Below, piece by piece: positions 34,043 through 34,311 of a DNA stretch of 34,311 nt (position 1 is its first letter; every line of letters begins with the position of its first letter). Under the pieces are notes generated by a model. It ran no database searches. It saw only the letters and a program-made list of their open reading frames with translations, and had not been told where the DNA came from. The translations under genes and the position numbers were made by a program. The stretch comes from an uncultured Clostridia bacterium (GTDB lineage: Bacteria; Bacillota; Clostridia; Oscillospirales; Acutalibacteraceae), in NCBI GenBank assembly GCA_937920235.1, contig CALGUK010000012.1, positions 1-34,311 on the forward strand, given 5' to 3'.

Positions 34043-34288
34043 TTGAAGCGAAGAAGTAATAAGATCTTTGCAGTTACAGAGAGTGTCCGTTTGGTGTAAG
34101 GACATACGCAAAACTTATGAAGTACATCGTGGAGTTGCACTTTTGAAATTACAGTAGAGAGTGTCGGGCGTACCCGTTACAGTACAGAGTAATGATAGTT
34201 ACTCGTTGAGGCTGTATTTGTGAGAGTACAGTAAACTGAGGTGGTAACACGAAATCTTTTCGTCCTCTGCTTTTTGCAGGGGACTTTT
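34043..34288 (+). promoter_or_regulatory. T-box riboswitch leader, probably tRNA-Tyr specific
   Basis: Reads an uncharged tRNA to control an amino-acid gene by antitermination. Marks in order: GAAGCGAAGAAGTAA start of stem I; AG box AGAGAG (34078-34083) and GGTG box (34093-34096) flanked by TGTCC/GGACA; ATGAAGTACATCGTGGAG, in which TAC (34123-34125) sits at the specifier position, followed by A; stem I closing ATTAC (34148-34152) against GTAAT (34056-34060); stem III GAGTAA/TTACTC (34188-34203). Antiterminator: GAGG/CCTC and ACGAAA/TTTCGT around a 7-nt bulge TGGTAAC (34242-34248), whose TGGT would pair with tRNA ACCA ends (A73, as in tRNA-Tyr). Consensus bulge is TGGNACC, so this one is a variant. 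The Tyr assignment is inferred. Confidence 0.88.
34262..34288 (+). terminator. T-box regulated terminator
   Basis: 9-bp stem (34262-34270 with 34276-34284, one T-G pair), loop TTTTT, tail TTTTATTT. Its 5' arm shares bases 34262-34267 with the antiterminator, so the two folds are exclusive. Confidence 0.9.
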
Positions 34289-34308
34289 ATTTATTTTAGG
34301 AGGATATT

Positions 34309-34311
34309 ATG
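34309..34311 (+). CDS. Start codon of the gene under T-box control, rest beyond window
   Basis: ATG at 34309-34311 preceded by AGGAGG (34298-34303) with 5-nt spacing, directly after the T-box terminator. Only the start codon is visible. If the TAC specifier is right, the gene is likely tyrosyl-tRNA synthetase or a tyrosine-related gene; the sequence itself does not show it. Confidence 0.6.

Noticed and set aside
34156..34165. A second T-box stem I starting at the repeated AGAGAGTGTC
   Set aside because: No GGTG loop or second antiterminator follows; it is better read as part of the stem II/linker region of one T-box.

Overview
The window is a chromosomal stretch of a low-GC, endospore-forming Firmicute, most likely a class Clostridia gut-type bacterium of the Oscillospirales/Ruminococcaceae kind. 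The reasons are an AT-rich sequence with AT-biased codon use, AGGTGA/GGAGG ribosome sites, frequent TTG/GTG starts, a complete spoIIIA operon (AA to AH), a T-box leader, and a PcrA with an extra segment between helicase motifs I and Ia. I see no phage, IS, CRISPR, tRNA or rRNA genes. This is housekeeping and sporulation backbone with a few lineage-specific additions.

Layout. 1-2273: pcrA helicase, cut by the window edge. 2311-5484 (minus): an operon of a GH123/DUF4091-like glycosidase, a RodA/FtsW-type SEDS glycosyltransferase and a small cupin. 5639-8527 (plus): typA/bipA GTPase and a divergent MreB-like actin homologue. 8546-11341 (minus): asnB then ldh. 11451-12053 (plus): a LacA/Maa-type O-acetyltransferase. 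12163-16998 (plus): uvrB-uvrA excision repair, with a good sigma-A promoter and a LexA-box-like site at the predicted start of transcription. 17089-19824 (minus): a 911-residue YfhO-family membrane protein.

19941-24575 (plus): spoIIIAA-AB-AC-AD-AE-AF-AG-AH, tightly packed with 1-86 nt overlaps, encoding the mother-cell half of the SpoIIIA-SpoIIQ channel. 24607-34000 (plus): a ten-gene operon from its own promoter: nusB, a TsaD/Kae1-like M22 paralogue, xseA, xseB, ispA, dxs, tlyA, nadK, argR, recN. This matches the classical Bacillus/Clostridium order (spoIIIA ... nusB-folD-xseAB-ispA-dxs-tlyA-argR-recN-spoIVB-spo0A), except that the M22 paralogue sits where folD is in Bacillus subtilis, nadK is inserted before argR, and spoIVB-spo0A does not directly follow recN. 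Instead 34002-34311 holds a promoter and a complete T-box riboswitch, probably tyrosine-specific, ending at the start codon of the next gene.

Several starts were moved inward from the longest open frame because a ribosome site or promoter position decides the start (typA, uvrB, uvrA, asnB, YfhO, the DUF4091 gene, spoIIIAC, spoIIIAH, nusB, ispA, dxs, tlyA, nadK). All functions come from reading motifs and neighbourhood; no database search was run.

I did not find a clearly new system. The items most worth a second look are the divergent MreB paralogue, the TsaD-like paralogue in the nusB operon, the GC-rich hairpin in the nusB leader, the LexA-like operator at uvrB, the spoIIIAA/AB long overlap, and the T-box leader with a variant T-box sequence.
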